A stretch of 64,000 bases of DNA from Cyanobium sp. CACIAM 14. GTDB taxonomy: Bacteria; Cyanobacteriota; Cyanobacteriia; PCC-6307; Cyanobiaceae. The number at the start of each line of letters is the position of its first letter. The stretch's first letter is position 1. Where the stretch lies: positions 186,001-250,000 of the forward strand of contig JMRP01000001.1 in assembly GCA_000708525.1 (NCBI GenBank), in the 5' to 3' direction. Below the pieces are notes generated by a model. The model was not told where the DNA came from, made no database searches, and worked only from the letters and a program-made list of their open reading frames with translations. A program made the translations under genes and the position numbers. Positions 26,328 through 35,861 of this stretch are shown here, in pieces.

Positions 26328-28260
26328 GGTCCTCCAGCAGGACCGGTTTGGCGAGGAAGTCGTCCATGCCGCTCTCCAGCGCGGCGGCGCGATCGCTCGG
26401 CAGGGCGTTGGCCGTCATCGCCACGATCCACGGCCGCGGACCCGTGGCCCGGAGAGCGCGGATGCGCCGCGTCGCCTCGAGACCGTCCACATGGGGCATG
26501 CGCACATCCATCAGGATCAGGTCGGGAACCCGGCGTTCCACCGCCGCCACCGCTTCCTCCCCGTCGCGGGCCACGGTGGCGCCGTAGCCGAGCCGCTGCA
26601 GCATCAGGGCGCACACCCGGGCATTCACGGGGTTGTCCTCGGCGATCAGGATCTGCAGAGGAGGGCGGCGGGCGGCGGGGTCCTGGGGACGCGCTGAGGA
26701 AGATGCGATCACCGCGGACTCCGCTCCCGAAGGCTCCGGGACCGAAGCCGCCGCCGCCGGGGCATCGGCGCGAGCGGCCGCCGGGAGGGGCAACAGCACC
26801 GTGAAGGTGCTCCCCACGCCACCCTCGCTCACCACCGTGAGCGCCCCGCCGAGGGCGGCCGTCAGACCGCGGCTGAGGGTGAGCCCCAGGCCCACGCCCT
26901 CCTGCAGGCGGGTGGGGGAGGCGTCCCCCTGGGCGAAGGGAACCGAAAGCCGCTCGAGCAGCTCCGGCGCCAGACCCGGCCCCGAGTCGCGCACGGTGAT
27001 GACGAGGCCGCCCCCGCCATCGCATGTGGCAGGGACCAGCGAGGCCGCCACCCGCACCTGGCCGTGGGGGGAGAACTTGATGGCATTGCCGATCAGGTGG
27101 CGGAGGATCTGGCGCAGTCGCAGCGGATCGCACACCACCGTCGCCGGCAGCCCGGGGTCGGCCCGCAGCTCCAGGGCGACGCCCCGGGCCTCCGCCTGGG
27201 GCCGCAGCCGGGCCACCTCCTCCCCCAGAAGGGATCGCAGGCCGCAGGCGGCGGGCTGCACCTCCAGCGCGCCGGACTCCAGCCGCGACACGTCGAGCAG
27301 GTCGCAGAGCAACTGCAGCAGCGACTCCCCGGACGCCTTCAGGGTCTGCAGGGAATCGCGCTGCGAGGGAGTGAGGGAGGTGCCGAGGAGAAGGTCGCTC
27401 AGACCGATCACGGCGTTGAGGGGGGTGCGGAGCTCATGGCTCATCGCGGCCAGGAAGCTGCTCTTGGCCCGGTTCGCCTGCTCCGAGGCGACGGCGGCCT
27501 GGCGGGCCATCTCCTCGGCCGCGGCGATCTCCCGGAAGGCCCTGGCCTGAGAGCACAGGGTTCGCCAGCGGCCGAACGCTACCGCGGCGGCCAGGGCGGC
27601 GCTGCCGGCCAGGGCCACGACGAGGGCGATCCGCAGGGGCCTCAGGAACCCATTGAGGCTCGCCAGGGACAGGTCCACCCCCACCAGACCCACGATCCGG
27701 CCAGCACCATCCCGGAGGGGGGCGTAGGCGCTCAGGAACGTTCCCCACTTGTCGGTGTAGGGGGTGGTGCTGACCACCACACGGCCACGGTGGAAGGCCT
27801 CGGCGACGGCGGCCGGGGCATCGTCATAGAGCTCGCCCGGCTGGGCCACGGGGCTGGTGTCGCCGGGATTGCGGATGAAGGCGGTGGTGTCGATGCCGAA
27901 GCGGAAACCGGCCGGCGAGGGCACCAGGGTGTAGGCGTACGTGACCTCCGGAACGGAACGGCGCAGACGCAGCAGGGGTTCGGAGGCCCGCCGATAGGCG
28001 GCACTGTCCGGCGGGCCCGGCGCCAGGACACCGCCGCCGGCGCGGGTGTCGAGGGAGGCGGCGGCGATGTCGGCCACATCGTCGAGATGGTTGCGGATCT
28101 GAATCTGCAGGGACTCGTTCGCGACGCGGTAGGTGACCACCAGGGCGCCGGCGCTGATGGCGAAGATGGCCAGGCCGGTGAGCAGAGCCTCCCTGCGGAT
28201 CCGCCCCGGCGTCAGGGGCAGCGCGGTAGGCCCCGGGGGCCTCGCCTCCGGGCCGCTCAC
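26266..28260 (-). CDS. Hybrid sensor histidine kinase with periplasmic sensor and receiver
   Basis: A protein of about 664 residues. A first membrane helix lies at residues 27-45 and a second at about 209-230, enclosing a Cache-like extracellular sensor (TYAYTLVPSP, GLVGVDLSLASL). Then come a dimerisation domain with H275 in AAMSHELRTPLN, an ATPase domain (LIGNAIKFS, DSGPGLAPE, GVGLGLTLSRG) and a receiver domain with LILMDVRMPHVDG. The GTG start at 28260 is preferred, since the longer frame runs into the divergent STAS gene. Its partner may be in the neighbouring EPS-linked signalling set. Confidence 0.85.
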   Translation of the reverse strand: MSGPEARPPGPTALPLTPGRIRREALLTGLAIFAISAGALVVTYRVANESLQIQIRNHLDDVADIAAASLDTRAGGGVLAPGPPDSAAYRRASEPLLRLRRSVPEVTYAYTLVPSPAGFRFGIDTTAFIRNPGDTSPVAQPGELYDDAPAAVAEAFHRGRVVVSTTPYTDKWGTFLSAYAPLRDGAGRIVGLVGVDLSLASLNGFLRPLRIALVVALAGSAALAAAVAFGRWRTLCSQARAFREIAAAEEMARQAAVASEQANRAKSSFLAAMSHELRTPLNAVIGLSDLLLGTSLTPSQRDSLQTLKASGESLLQLLCDLLDVSRLESGALEVQPAACGLRSLLGEEVARLRPQAEARGVALELRADPGLPATVVCDPLRLRQILRHLIGNAIKFSPHGQVRVAASLVPATCDGGGGLVITVRDSGPGLAPELLERLSVPFAQGDASPTRLQEGVGLGLTLSRGLTAALGGALTVVSEGGVGSTFTVLLPLPAAARADAPAAAASVPEPSGAESAVIASSSARPQDPAARRPPLQILIAEDNPVNARVCALMLQRLGYGATVARDGEEAVAAVERRVPDLILMDVRMPHVDGLEATRRIRALRATGPRPWIVAMTANALPSDRAAALESGMDDFLAKPVLLEDLSRALDRARDALRSRRAAAP

Positions 28261-28399
28261 GGTGGACCGGAGCGCGTGCAGACCAGAGCCATCCACCTGC
28301 CGCCGCGACCCTCGGACGAACCTAGCCAGCCCATGGTCAGCACTGCCCGTGCTGGGGCAGGATGCAGGTCCGTGAAGCCATCGGGGGCAGCCGGAAGGC

Positions 28400-28750
28400 A
28401 TGGAGGATCTCTACGTGCTGCGTCCCTCCGGGTTCATCGATGCGGAGAAGGGACTGGAGCTTCGCCACACCATCGGCGACCTGGTCGCGGCCCGCCCCCA
28501 GGACATCCTGATCGACTGCGCCGGAGTCGACTTCATGGACAGCAGCGGCTTCGGGTGTCTGGTGGCCACTCTCAAGCGGGTGCGGGAACAGGGACGCCAG
28601 CTCTATCTGTGCAGCCTCAGCTCCCAGCTCCGCATGGTCCTCGAGCTCACCGGCACCGACCGGGTCTTCACCGTCTTCCCCGGTTACGAGGAGTGCCTCG
28701 CCCATCTGCGCTCGGCCCGCCCGCTCACACCTCCGCCTCCGGCACGCTGA
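28400..28750 (+). CDS. STAS domain protein (anti-sigma-factor antagonist-like)
   Basis: A 116-residue single STAS domain like SpoIIAA/RsbV. The phosphorylation loop is VDFMDSSGFG (S48/S49). Such proteins are phosphorylated by RsbW-type kinases and dephosphorylated by PP2C-type phosphatases in partner switching. It converges with the phosphatase gene (28725-29399) and overlaps it by 26 bases, so the pair forms a natural regulatory unit with the RsbW-like gene at 44597. Confidence 0.9.
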   Translation: MEDLYVLRPSGFIDAEKGLELRHTIGDLVAARPQDILIDCAGVDFMDSSGFGCLVATLKRVREQGRQLYLCSLSSQLRMVLELTGTDRVFTVFPGYEECLAHLRSARPLTPPPPAR

Positions 28751-29399
28751 CCAGTAGGAGGGAATAGTCGTCGGGGAACCCGTCACCGGCCGCGCGGCGC
28801 CTCACCTGCTCCACCAGATGGTCGAGGGCCCGTGGACCCTGGAGCTGGGCACGGCACTCCTCCACCAGGGCGAGGAACTCCGGCAGCGTCCCCATTGCCC
28901 CACCGGCCTGGGGGAGTTCGTAGATGCCGTCGCTGTAGACCAGCAGGGAGAAGGGACCGCGCAGATCCACGTTGGTGGTCCCGTAGGTGGCGTCCTCGAA
29001 GAGCCCCAGGGCCAGCCCATGGCCCGAGAGCCGGCTCAGAGGCGCCCCGCTGCCGGGGGACCAGAGCAGGGCCGGGGGATGGCCGGCACTGGCGTAACGG
29101 AGCCGGCGCCGATCCCTCGCATACACCCCGTACCACATCGTGAGGTAGCGGCCCTGCTGGCGCTCCATCGCGAAGGCGGTGTTAAGCGCCGCCAGGACGG
29201 CGTCGGGTTGGCGCAGATCCACCCGCAGCGAGCCGGAGCGAAGCACGTTGTGCAGGGAGATGGAGGGGAAGGCCGCCGCGAGGCCATGGCCCGAGGCATC
29301 GGCGAGGTAGAGCGCGAAGTGATCCTCGTCGATCCAGAAATGGTCGAACACATCTCCCCCCAGCTCATGGGAGGGGACGAAGCGGGAGTGGACGGTCAT
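28725..29399 (-). CDS. SpoIIE/RsbU-type PP2C serine phosphatase
   Basis: A 224-residue phosphatase domain. The metal-binding acids are present in SHELGGDVFDHFW, LADASGHGLAAAF, LVYSDGIYEL and DDYSLLLVSV. These enzymes dephosphorylate STAS proteins. The ATG overlaps the stop of the upstream response regulator by 4 bases. In typical RsbU-like regulators a receiver, a coiled coil and this domain are on one chain, so the two genes look like one protein split at this point. Confidence 0.88.
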   Translation of the reverse strand: MTVHSRFVPSHELGGDVFDHFWIDEDHFALYLADASGHGLAAAFPSISLHNVLRSGSLRVDLRQPDAVLAALNTAFAMERQQGRYLTMWYGVYARDRRRLRYASAGHPPALLWSPGSGAPLSRLSGHGLALGLFEDATYGTTNVDLRGPFSLLVYSDGIYELPQAGGAMGTLPEFLALVEECRAQLQGPRALDHLVEQVRRRAAGDGFPDDYSLLLVSVPEAEV

Positions 29400-29920
29400 T
29401 CCGCCCGCCGAAGGGGGCTCGAGGGCGGGGGGAGGAGCGAGCGCACGTAGTCGGCCGCCTCGGCCAGCTCCGCATCCAGCCGCGATTTCTGCCGCTGCAG
29501 CTCCGCGGCGAGGTCCTGCAGACGTTCGTTCGCCTGGAAGAGGCGCACCCCGGCGCGCACCCGCGCCAGCAGCTCCTCCTGGTCGACGGGCTTGCTGAGG
29601 AAGTCGTCGGCGCCGGAGTCCAGGCCCAGCACGCGATCCTCGACCCGGGAGCGGGAGGTGAGGAGAATGAAATAGGTGGCTGCGAGATCGGCATCGGCCC
29701 GCAGGGCCCGGCAGACCTCCACCCCGTCCATGCCCTCCATCAGCCAGTCGCAGAGAACCACCACGGGGCGCTGCTGCCGGGCCAGCGCCAGCCCCTCCTC
29801 CCCGGAGGAGGCCATCGCCACCCCATAGCCCTCCCGCTGGAGCCGCGCCTGCAGAAGACGGGAGTGGATGCGGTCGTCATCCACCAGCAGGATCGTGAGC
29901 GGGGGAGGGGAGGACCCCAT
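29396..29920 (-). CDS. Response regulator with coiled coil, N-terminal half of a split RsbU-like protein
   Basis: A 174-residue protein with a receiver domain (VDDDRIHSRLLQARL, phospho-acceptor Asp in LCDWLMEGMDG, Thr in LLTSRSR, Lys in SKPVDQ) and a helix from about residue 128 (ERLQDLAAELQRQKSRLD). It ends with SLLPPPSSPLRRAE. PP2C-linked regulators carry SLLPPP at just this point, before the phosphatase domain, so the stop interrupts an expected fusion. Confidence 0.9.
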   Translation of the reverse strand: MGSSPPPLTILLVDDDRIHSRLLQARLQREGYGVAMASSGEEGLALARQQRPVVVLCDWLMEGMDGVEVCRALRADADLAATYFILLTSRSRVEDRVLGLDSGADDFLSKPVDQEELLARVRAGVRLFQANERLQDLAAELQRQKSRLDAELAEAADYVRSLLPPPSSPLRRAE

Positions 29921-29946
29921 GGCGATGGGCGGCGGGAGTGGGGAGG

Positions 29947-32460
29947 TCAGACGTCCGCGGGCCGGAGCCGACGCAGGGCCTCGCTGACCCGGCCGGATTC
30001 GATCAGCAGCTCGTCGATGCCCTCCTGGGGCCAGGGAGCCGCAGGTGTGCGAAGGGTCTCCTCGATGCGGGTGCAGAGTCCGGACAGGGGCTTGGCGCCC
30101 AGGCTGGCGCTCGGGGAGCGCAGGGAATGGACGGCGGCGATCATGGCCGCCCGGTCACCGTTCTGCTGGGCCACCACCACCGCGGACACCAGCCGCAGGG
30201 CGTCCTCGAGGTAGAGATCCACGAGCTCCCGCAGCCCGGCATCGGCCTCCTCCCCGAGCACGCTGCGGAGTTCGTCCCATGCGGCCGGATCGATCGTCGA
30301 CGGCCGATCGCTGCCATCGTCCCCAGGCAGGGGGACAGTCACCGGCGGCCCGGAGCGTCCCGTCTGGGGCCGGTAGTGATCGAGGGCGTGGGCGAGGTCG
30401 GCCGGAGCGATGGGCTTGGCGAGGAAGTCGTCCATGCCGGCCTCCCGACTGGCCTGTCGATCCTCGCTGCGGGCGTGGGCCGTCATGGCGATGATCCAGG
30501 GGCGCACCGTCAGGCCCGGGAGCTCGCGGATGGCGCGGGTGGTGGCGTAGCCGTCGAGCCCCGGCATCTGGACGTCCATGAAGATCAGGTCGAAGGCGTG
30601 GAGTTGCACCAGACGGATCGCCTCCTCCCCCGAGGAGGCCACGTCGGCGCGATACCCCAGACGCAGGAGAAGCTGCAGCGCCAGCTTCTGATTCACCGGG
30701 ATGTCGTCGACCACCAGGATGCGCAGGGGCAGACGATCGGCGAGCCGGGGGACGGAGGGCGTCTCCAGCGGGACGGGAGGGGCTCCCGCGCCCCCGCCCT
30801 CAGGACCGTCCAGGAGCAGCTGAGCCAGGGCCGAGCGCAGCTGATAGGCCCGCACGGGCCGGGAGAGCACCTGGGCACGGAGCCCCACGGGCCAAGGCGT
30901 CGAGACACCCTGCCGGCCACGATCCAGCAGGAGTATCCAGGGGGCGCGGGCCCAGCGGGGGTCGCTCTGCCAGAGGGGGAACGCGGGTCCCTCACCGGCC
31001 AGGAAGGGGTGCCCATCGGCGACCACCGCTGCGAACGGCCCGGCCGCGGCCCCATCGCTGAGGTCCGAGGGCTGCTCCCCCAGGGGATCGGCGGCGGTGA
31101 CCGCCAGACCCAGCGCCTCCAGCTGGCGCCGGAGCACCCGGCGGAGGGTGGCGCCGGCGACCAGAAGGAGGAGGTGCGCACCGCCGGGGATGGGCGGGGC
31201 CTGAAGATCCGTCGGTCCCTGGGGATCGATCTCCAGGGGAAGGGTGAGGTGGAAGCAGCTGCCAGCCCCCTCCGCGCTGGAGACCTCGATGGCGCCTCCC
31301 ATCAGCTCGCAGAGCCGTCGGGTGATGGCCAGACCCAGTCCCGTACCCCCGTAGCGGCGGGCCATGGAGGGATCTCCCTGGTGGAACGGCTCGAAGAGGC
31401 GGGGCAGGCGTTCCGCAGGAATGCCGATGCCCGTGTCGCGGACGTCGATTCGGTAGAGGCGACCGCCCGTCTCCCGATCAGCGGAGGGACAGGACACGCC
31501 CACGACGATCTCCCCCCGCGGGGTGAACTTGACGGCGTTGCTCAGCAGGTTCCAGAGGATCTGCCGCAGGCGCGTGCGATCGCCGATCACGGCGGTCGGC
31601 AGGTCGGGATCGAGATCCAGGATCAGGTCCACGTCCTTGTCCGTCGCGCGGGTGGCCATCAGGTCGAGGGCCTCCTCCAGACACACGCCCAGATCGAAGA
31701 CCTGGCGATCCAGCTCCATGGAACCGGCCTCGATCTTGGAGAAATCAAGGATGTCGTTGATGATCGTCAGCAGGGAACCGGTGCTGCTGTTGATGATCTC
31801 CACATATTCCTTCTGCACCGGATCCAGAGACGTCTCCTGCAGCAATCCCGCCATTCCCATGATGGCATTCATAGGTGTTCGGATCTCGTGACTCATGGTG
31901 GCCAGGAAGGTGTCCTTGGCCGAGCTGGCTTCCTCGGCGGCCTGCTTCGCCTCCCGGAGCTCGGCACGCTGCTCCTTGAGAATGGCATTCAGCTGCTCAC
32001 TCTCCGCCAGAGCCACATTGCGGGCCTGGAGAAGGAAGAGATAATCCACCAGCGAATCCTGCAGGGCGAAATCGTTCACCTTCAGGCCCAGGCGGCCCAG
32101 TTCCTCGAGATCGGTGATCCAGGGCGATCCAACGAACAGCAAGGTGCCGCAGGGTTCCTCGCCCTCCCCCAGATCCTGCGGAAGATCGCAGATCTGTCCC
32201 TTCAGCTGCAGGGGGATCGCCAGTGCCTCGAGCATCACCATCTGGCCGATCGTGTCCCGCAGGATCTCGGCACTCAGGGGGGCCTCGGGGCGGTGCAGGC
32301 GAAAATGGTCGGCCAGGGGCGATCCCTCCAGGGCAGGGGCTGCAAGCAGACGGGCCAAGACGCTCCCGCTGCCGGCGATGCGCAGCTCCGCATCGAGCCG
32401 GAGATGGAACGGAAAGAGACGATCCACCAGTGTCGGCGGCAGTCGGAGGGGGAGACCCAT
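29947..32460 (-). CDS. H-NOX-associated hybrid histidine kinase (HNOBA, HisKA, HATPase, two REC, Hpt)
   Basis: A protein of about 837 residues. Residues 1-150 match the H-NOX-associated sensor domain ([19 protein letters not shown], then [11 protein letters not shown] and [14 protein letters not shown]). A coiled coil leads to the kinase, with H191 in [13 protein letters not shown]-box [18 protein letters not shown] and [13 protein letters not shown] degenerate receiver (about 427-550) lacks a clear acceptor. A second receiver has D629 in [13 protein letters not shown]. The C-terminal Hpt has H778 in AAVHSLRS. The ATG at 32460 lies 17 bases after the H-NOX stop. This is a full phosphorelay kinase. 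Confidence 0.9.
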   Translation of the reverse strand: MGLPLRLPPTLVDRLFPFHLRLDAELRIAGSGSVLARLLAAPALEGSPLADHFRLHRPEAPLSAEILRDTIGQMVMLEALAIPLQLKGQICDLPQDLGEGEEPCGTLLFVGSPWITDLEELGRLGLKVNDFALQDSLVDYLFLLQARNVALAESEQLNAILKEQRAELREAKQAAEEASSAKDTFLATMSHEIRTPMNAIMGMAGLLQETSLDPVQKEYVEIINSSTGSLLTIINDILDFSKIEAGSMELDRQVFDLGVCLEEALDLMATRATDKDVDLILDLDPDLPTAVIGDRTRLRQILWNLLSNAVKFTPRGEIVVGVSCPSADRETGGRLYRIDVRDTGIGIPAERLPRLFEPFHQGDPSMARRYGGTGLGLAITRRLCELMGGAIEVSSAEGAGSCFHLTLPLEIDPQGPTDLQAPPIPGGAHLLLLVAGATLRRVLRRQLEALGLAVTAADPLGEQPSDLSDGAAAGPFAAVVADGHPFLAGEGPAFPLWQSDPRWARAPWILLLDRGRQGVSTPWPVGLRAQVLSRPVRAYQLRSALAQLLLDGPEGGGAGAPPVPLETPSVPRLADRLPLRILVVDDIPVNQKLALQLLLRLGYRADVASSGEEAIRLVQLHAFDLIFMDVQMPGLDGYATTRAIRELPGLTVRPWIIAMTAHARSEDRQASREAGMDDFLAKPIAPADLAHALDHYRPQTGRSGPPVTVPLPGDDGSDRPSTIDPAAWDELRSVLGEEADAGLRELVDLYLEDALRLVSAVVVAQQNGDRAAMIAAVHSLRSPSASLGAKPLSGLCTRIEETLRTPAAPWPQEGIDELLIESGRVSEALRRLRPADV

Positions 32461-32476
32461 CAGACGGAAGCCGGCC

Positions 32477-33043
32477 TCACGACGGGGAGGCGTCCTCGCC
32501 GTAGCGGATGTGGAATAGATCCTGGCCGTCGCCATGGTCGCGGGAGGCGGTCTGCTCCACCTGCACCGGGGTGCTGAAGCGGCGTCCCAGCCCGTGAAGC
32601 AGGCCCACCACCATCGGGGCCAGCCCCTGACGGCGGGAGCGGTATTCCAGGTCGAGGGAGCGCCCATCCGCGTGGCGGCAGCGGAAGGAGGGAGGCTGGA
32701 GCTGGGGGAAGGCCAGGCCGGCCCGGGCGTGCATCGTGTCGAGGTGGTCGAGGAATTCCGGCAGGGTTTCGCCGGTGCTCTCCAGGAGCTGCTCGTAGCC
32801 CTCGGTGGCGGTGTAGGTGATCCAGTACTCGCCGAAGGCGTGCATGATCTCTGCAGCCGTGAGCCCTAGTTCCTCTGAGGCGGCCGCCACCAGCCGGTGG
32901 GTCACGTCGTCGGGATAGGCCTGATAGGTGGAGAAGAAGTCAAGATCCGCCAGATTCGCCTTCTCCTTGATCCGTTGCCAGATGTCTACCCCATGGTGCG
33001 TGCATACCATCTGCTGGATGGCCCGGTTGACGAGGCCGTACAT
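32477..33043 (-). CDS. H-NOX heme-based NO/O2 sensor
   Basis: A 188-residue H-NOX domain protein ([20 protein letters not shown]). The proximal heme ligand is H105 in [16 protein letters not shown], and the heme-propionate motif YxSxR is Y134-R-S-R-R138. Family members bind nitric oxide, some also oxygen, and regulate a partner kinase. Distal-pocket polar residues for oxygen binding were not resolved. It sits 6 bases from the upstream polysaccharide gene and 16 bases from the HNOBA kinase, so it is in the same operon as both. Confidence 0.95.
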   Translation of the reverse strand: MYGLVNRAIQQMVCTHHGVDIWQRIKEKANLADLDFFSTYQAYPDDVTHRLVAAASEELGLTAAEIMHAFGEYWITYTATEGYEQLLESTGETLPEFLDHLDTMHARAGLAFPQLQPPSFRCRHADGRSLDLEYRSRRQGLAPMVVGLLHGLGRRFSTPVQVEQTASRDHGDGQDLFHIRYGEDASPS

Positions 33044-33049
33044 CGGCGG

Positions 33050-34399
33050 TCAGGGAGGTGTAACGGCCACTATGGCAGAGGACGGATCCTCCTTTGACGG
33101 TTCTTCGGAATTGCTTTTCTCGACAACCCGCTCCTGCAGGGCAAGTCCCATGATCACCATGCCAGGCCAGTAGAGATAGATCAACACCTCGAGGTTTTCC
33201 CCAAACGTATACATGAGAAGAATCAGTGTGATGCTGAGCCCCACGCCTGCTGTCTTGTAGTTCCGGGACGAGGAGGCTTTCGCCAGCAACACCACCAGTG
33301 TGCTGGCCATCGGCACTAGCAGGGAGACGAATCCCGTGAGACCCTTGACGAAAAGCAGCCCTGCCCAGGTGTGATGGGATCCGATCGGCATTCCCTCGAC
33401 CACGTGTGGACCCCGTTCCACGATTCCGTGTCCCCAGATCGGCGCCTCCGTCTGCCAGCGATAGAAGGCAATCCTCTTCAGGGCGAACCGCACCCGTGTG
33501 GAACTGGCGCGGCCGGACTTGAAGCCACTCCACCATTCGTCGAAGAAAATGGTGAGTGTCGGCATCAGAATTCCGCCAAGGAAACTCAGGATTCCAAAGC
33601 TGATCAGGGTGACCGGGCGCCGCAGGCTGGCGAGGATGAAGGTGATCAAAGGGATCAGAAGAAGGCAGAGTTGGGCAAGTCTTGACTTGCAGACCAGGCA
33701 CATGATGATGGCGCCACCAAGACCGGCTGACTTCCATGCCAGGCTCTTCTCCTGCAGCGACAGCATGAAATAGACATTGCCAACGAATCCAAGAGCTGGC
33801 CCCCAGGGCGTGAAGAGACGCCAACGCAATTCGCCTGTGGTATCGATTTCATACAAAGGTACATCGAAGAACTCGTTCCCAGGTCCACCGACGGCGCGCA
33901 GAGGCGAAATATAGAGAACCTGGGGTAGATGGAGGCTGGGTGCAACCAGGAGAAGAGGCGTGATCAGGAGGGTGTGAAGCCCCACGATGCAGGCAGCACG
34001 ATAGATCAACTGGCTGCGGATCTTCAGGCAACCAGCCAGTGGATAGAGGGCCAGTGCTGCCCATCCCTTGGCCCAGCCGATCGATGATTTGAGCAGCATT
34101 CCGGCGCCGAGATCATAATCGAGGTGGCCGATGATCAGGGAGACTTCCATGAAGAGCATGCCCGCGATCCAGATCCAGAGACACCAGTGAAGATGGACTT
34201 TCTGCTCCTCTGGCATCTGGGGTTCCTGGGCGAGAACCTTGATCAGTAGACAAAGAAGCAGCAGCCAGCCCAGAAAGGCGCCGACGACATAGAGGCCACC
34301 GATGGCCCAGATGACATAGGTCAAGGTCATCGACCACCAGATCAGCCACTCTGGGACGTTTTCAGGACGGATCCTGTGCTTTCGAAAATAGGACTGCAT
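33050..34399 (-). CDS. Wzy/O-antigen ligase-like membrane protein
   Basis: A 449-residue polytopic protein with about ten to twelve hydrophobic segments, for example WSMTLTYVIWAIGGLYVVGA and LISFGILSFLGGILMPTL. A large loop between late membrane segments contains RFALKRIAFYRWQTEAPIWG, then HGIVERG and IGSHHTWAGLLFVKG, the typical polymerase/ligase region. It probably polymerises or ligates repeat units of an exopolysaccharide. Its base composition is visibly lower in GC than the neighbouring housekeeping genes. It shares a tight operon with the Wzz- and Wza-like genes. Confidence 0.82.
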   Translation of the reverse strand: MQSYFRKHRIRPENVPEWLIWWSMTLTYVIWAIGGLYVVGAFLGWLLLLCLLIKVLAQEPQMPEEQKVHLHWCLWIWIAGMLFMEVSLIIGHLDYDLGAGMLLKSSIGWAKGWAALALYPLAGCLKIRSQLIYRAACIVGLHTLLITPLLLVAPSLHLPQVLYISPLRAVGGPGNEFFDVPLYEIDTTGELRWRLFTPWGPALGFVGNVYFMLSLQEKSLAWKSAGLGGAIIMCLVCKSRLAQLCLLLIPLITFILASLRRPVTLISFGILSFLGGILMPTLTIFFDEWWSGFKSGRASSTRVRFALKRIAFYRWQTEAPIWGHGIVERGPHVVEGMPIGSHHTWAGLLFVKGLTGFVSLLVPMASTLVVLLAKASSSRNYKTAGVGLSITLILLMYTFGENLEVLIYLYWPGMVIMGLALQERVVEKSNSEEPSKEDPSSAIVAVTPP

Positions 34400-34423
34400 G
34401 GAATCCTGGAATCGGCTGTCGGC

Positions 34424-35854
34424 TCAGGAGGAAACCCAGCGTGAAACCCTCTTCATCCAGGGCTTTCTCAGCCATAGCAACCAGAGGCCCAGGGAGGTGA
34501 ACAGAGATCCGGCTGTTGCTCCAGCCAGAATGAATTTTTTCTTCGGGGCGGCGGGGCTGTCTGGCAGGGAGGGTTCCACGGCGAGCTGCACGAGTGGAAA
34601 GGCCGCGAAAAGGTCCCCCTGGCCCAGATCGAGCTTGGTGAGGGTCGAAGCGAACACCGCTTCGGCGATCTGCTCGTCTCGCTTGAGGCTCTCCAGGTTG
34701 GACTGCGGTTTGGCTACACGCTTGAGTCTCTGTTCCAGATTGGCGATCTGGAATTCCAGGGCGCTGGCCTGGGCATGGAGCCCCTTCTCCTGTACCTGGA
34801 AGTTGAGAAGATTCTGAAACAGGATATCTCTACCGCCAGTCTTGCTGCTGTCTGAAAGGGCCAGCTTGTTGATGGCCTGGGAGGTCAGGCTCTGACCGAG
34901 GAGAGTACGACTGCGATCGATCAGGTAGCGGTAGGACGACTGTCTTTTGTTTCGCTCCTTGAGAACCCTGGGGTGATTATTTCCATACTTTGCCTCCAGC
35001 AGCTTCAGGGTAGCTGTGGATTCACTGTAGTCCTTGAGATACTGCTGAAAAATCTGATCTACCTGCAGTTGGAAGGCTGAGGACGCTTGCGCCGGGGTCA
35101 GACCCAGGCTGCTGGTGAGTTGCGCCAGTTGCTGGGAAGCCTGTTCCCGGCTGGCGATGATCTCAGCGTGCTGCCTTCGAAGCTGCTCGATGCTGGAGGA
35201 GAGATCCTTGACCTGATCCGGAGAACTCAGACCGGAGCGGAACTTGTAATCTGTCACCTTCTGTTGGGCCCGTTCCAGTTTCTTCTGAGCCGCCAAGAGG
35301 ATCCTCTGGCTGGGCCCCTCTCGCTGGCGGATCTCACCCTCGCGAAGCTGGTTGAGCCGTTGCTGAGCGGCCCGATAGAGAGCGATGGATTTCTGTTGAG
35401 CCTCCTTGGGGGACCTGCCGGAGACCTCAAACTGCATCAGCGTGGTGTTGTCGATCAGCTTGATGCGGGGCTTTCCATAGCGATGAGGCTCGATCCCGGC
35501 AAGGCGCGCTGCCTCCCTGAGGACTTGATCGCTGGTGAAGATGTATTCATAATTGGCCCGAGTATCGTAAGTCGTGCCGCCGATTCCCGAGCCACTCGAA
35601 GAGGTGGCCTTACCTATTTCCGGAAGGTTGACATCCACCGCTGTGGAATTGCTGGGCAGGATCAGAGCCCATTTGCTGGTGTAGACCGGCTTGGTGACCA
35701 GCAGAAAGAGGATTGAAGTCATCCAGATGAATGCGTTCGCCACTGCCATGGTCAGCAGATAACGATTCCAACGGTTCTGGGAGAAAGGTCGCCAGAGCGC
35801 AGGGATTTCCTTCAGCTGCCGTCGAATGTTTATGGCGATGGCATGGCTTTCCAT
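34424..35854 (-). CDS. Polysaccharide chain-length / co-polymerase (Wzz/GumC-like)
   Basis: A 476-residue protein with membrane helices near residue 40 (YLLTMAVANAFIWMTSILFL) and near the end (FILAGATAGSLFTSLGLWLL). Between them is a long coiled-coil region (for example EQLRRQHAEIIASREQASQQ). It controls chain length and export, usually together with the Wza channel. There is no tyrosine kinase domain. The ATG at 35854 follows the Wza stop closely; the longer frame overlaps that gene. Confidence 0.85.
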   Translation of the reverse strand: MESHAIAINIRRQLKEIPALWRPFSQNRWNRYLLTMAVANAFIWMTSILFLLVTKPVYTSKWALILPSNSTAVDVNLPEIGKATSSSGSGIGGTTYDTRANYEYIFTSDQVLREAARLAGIEPHRYGKPRIKLIDNTTLMQFEVSGRSPKEAQQKSIALYRAAQQRLNQLREGEIRQREGPSQRILLAAQKKLERAQQKVTDYKFRSGLSSPDQVKDLSSSIEQLRRQHAEIIASREQASQQLAQLTSSLGLTPAQASSAFQLQVDQIFQQYLKDYSESTATLKLLEAKYGNNHPRVLKERNKRQSSYRYLIDRSRTLLGQSLTSQAINKLALSDSSKTGGRDILFQNLLNFQVQEKGLHAQASALEFQIANLEQRLKRVAKPQSNLESLKRDEQIAEAVFASTLTKLDLGQGDLFAAFPLVQLAVEPSLPDSPAAPKKKFILAGATAGSLFTSLGLWLLWLRKPWMKRVSRWVSS

Positions 35855-35861
35855 CGTTGGA

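Noticed and set aside
29938-32577. 879-codon plus-strand frame
   Set aside because: It mirrors the H-NOX-associated hybrid kinase and shows no domain.
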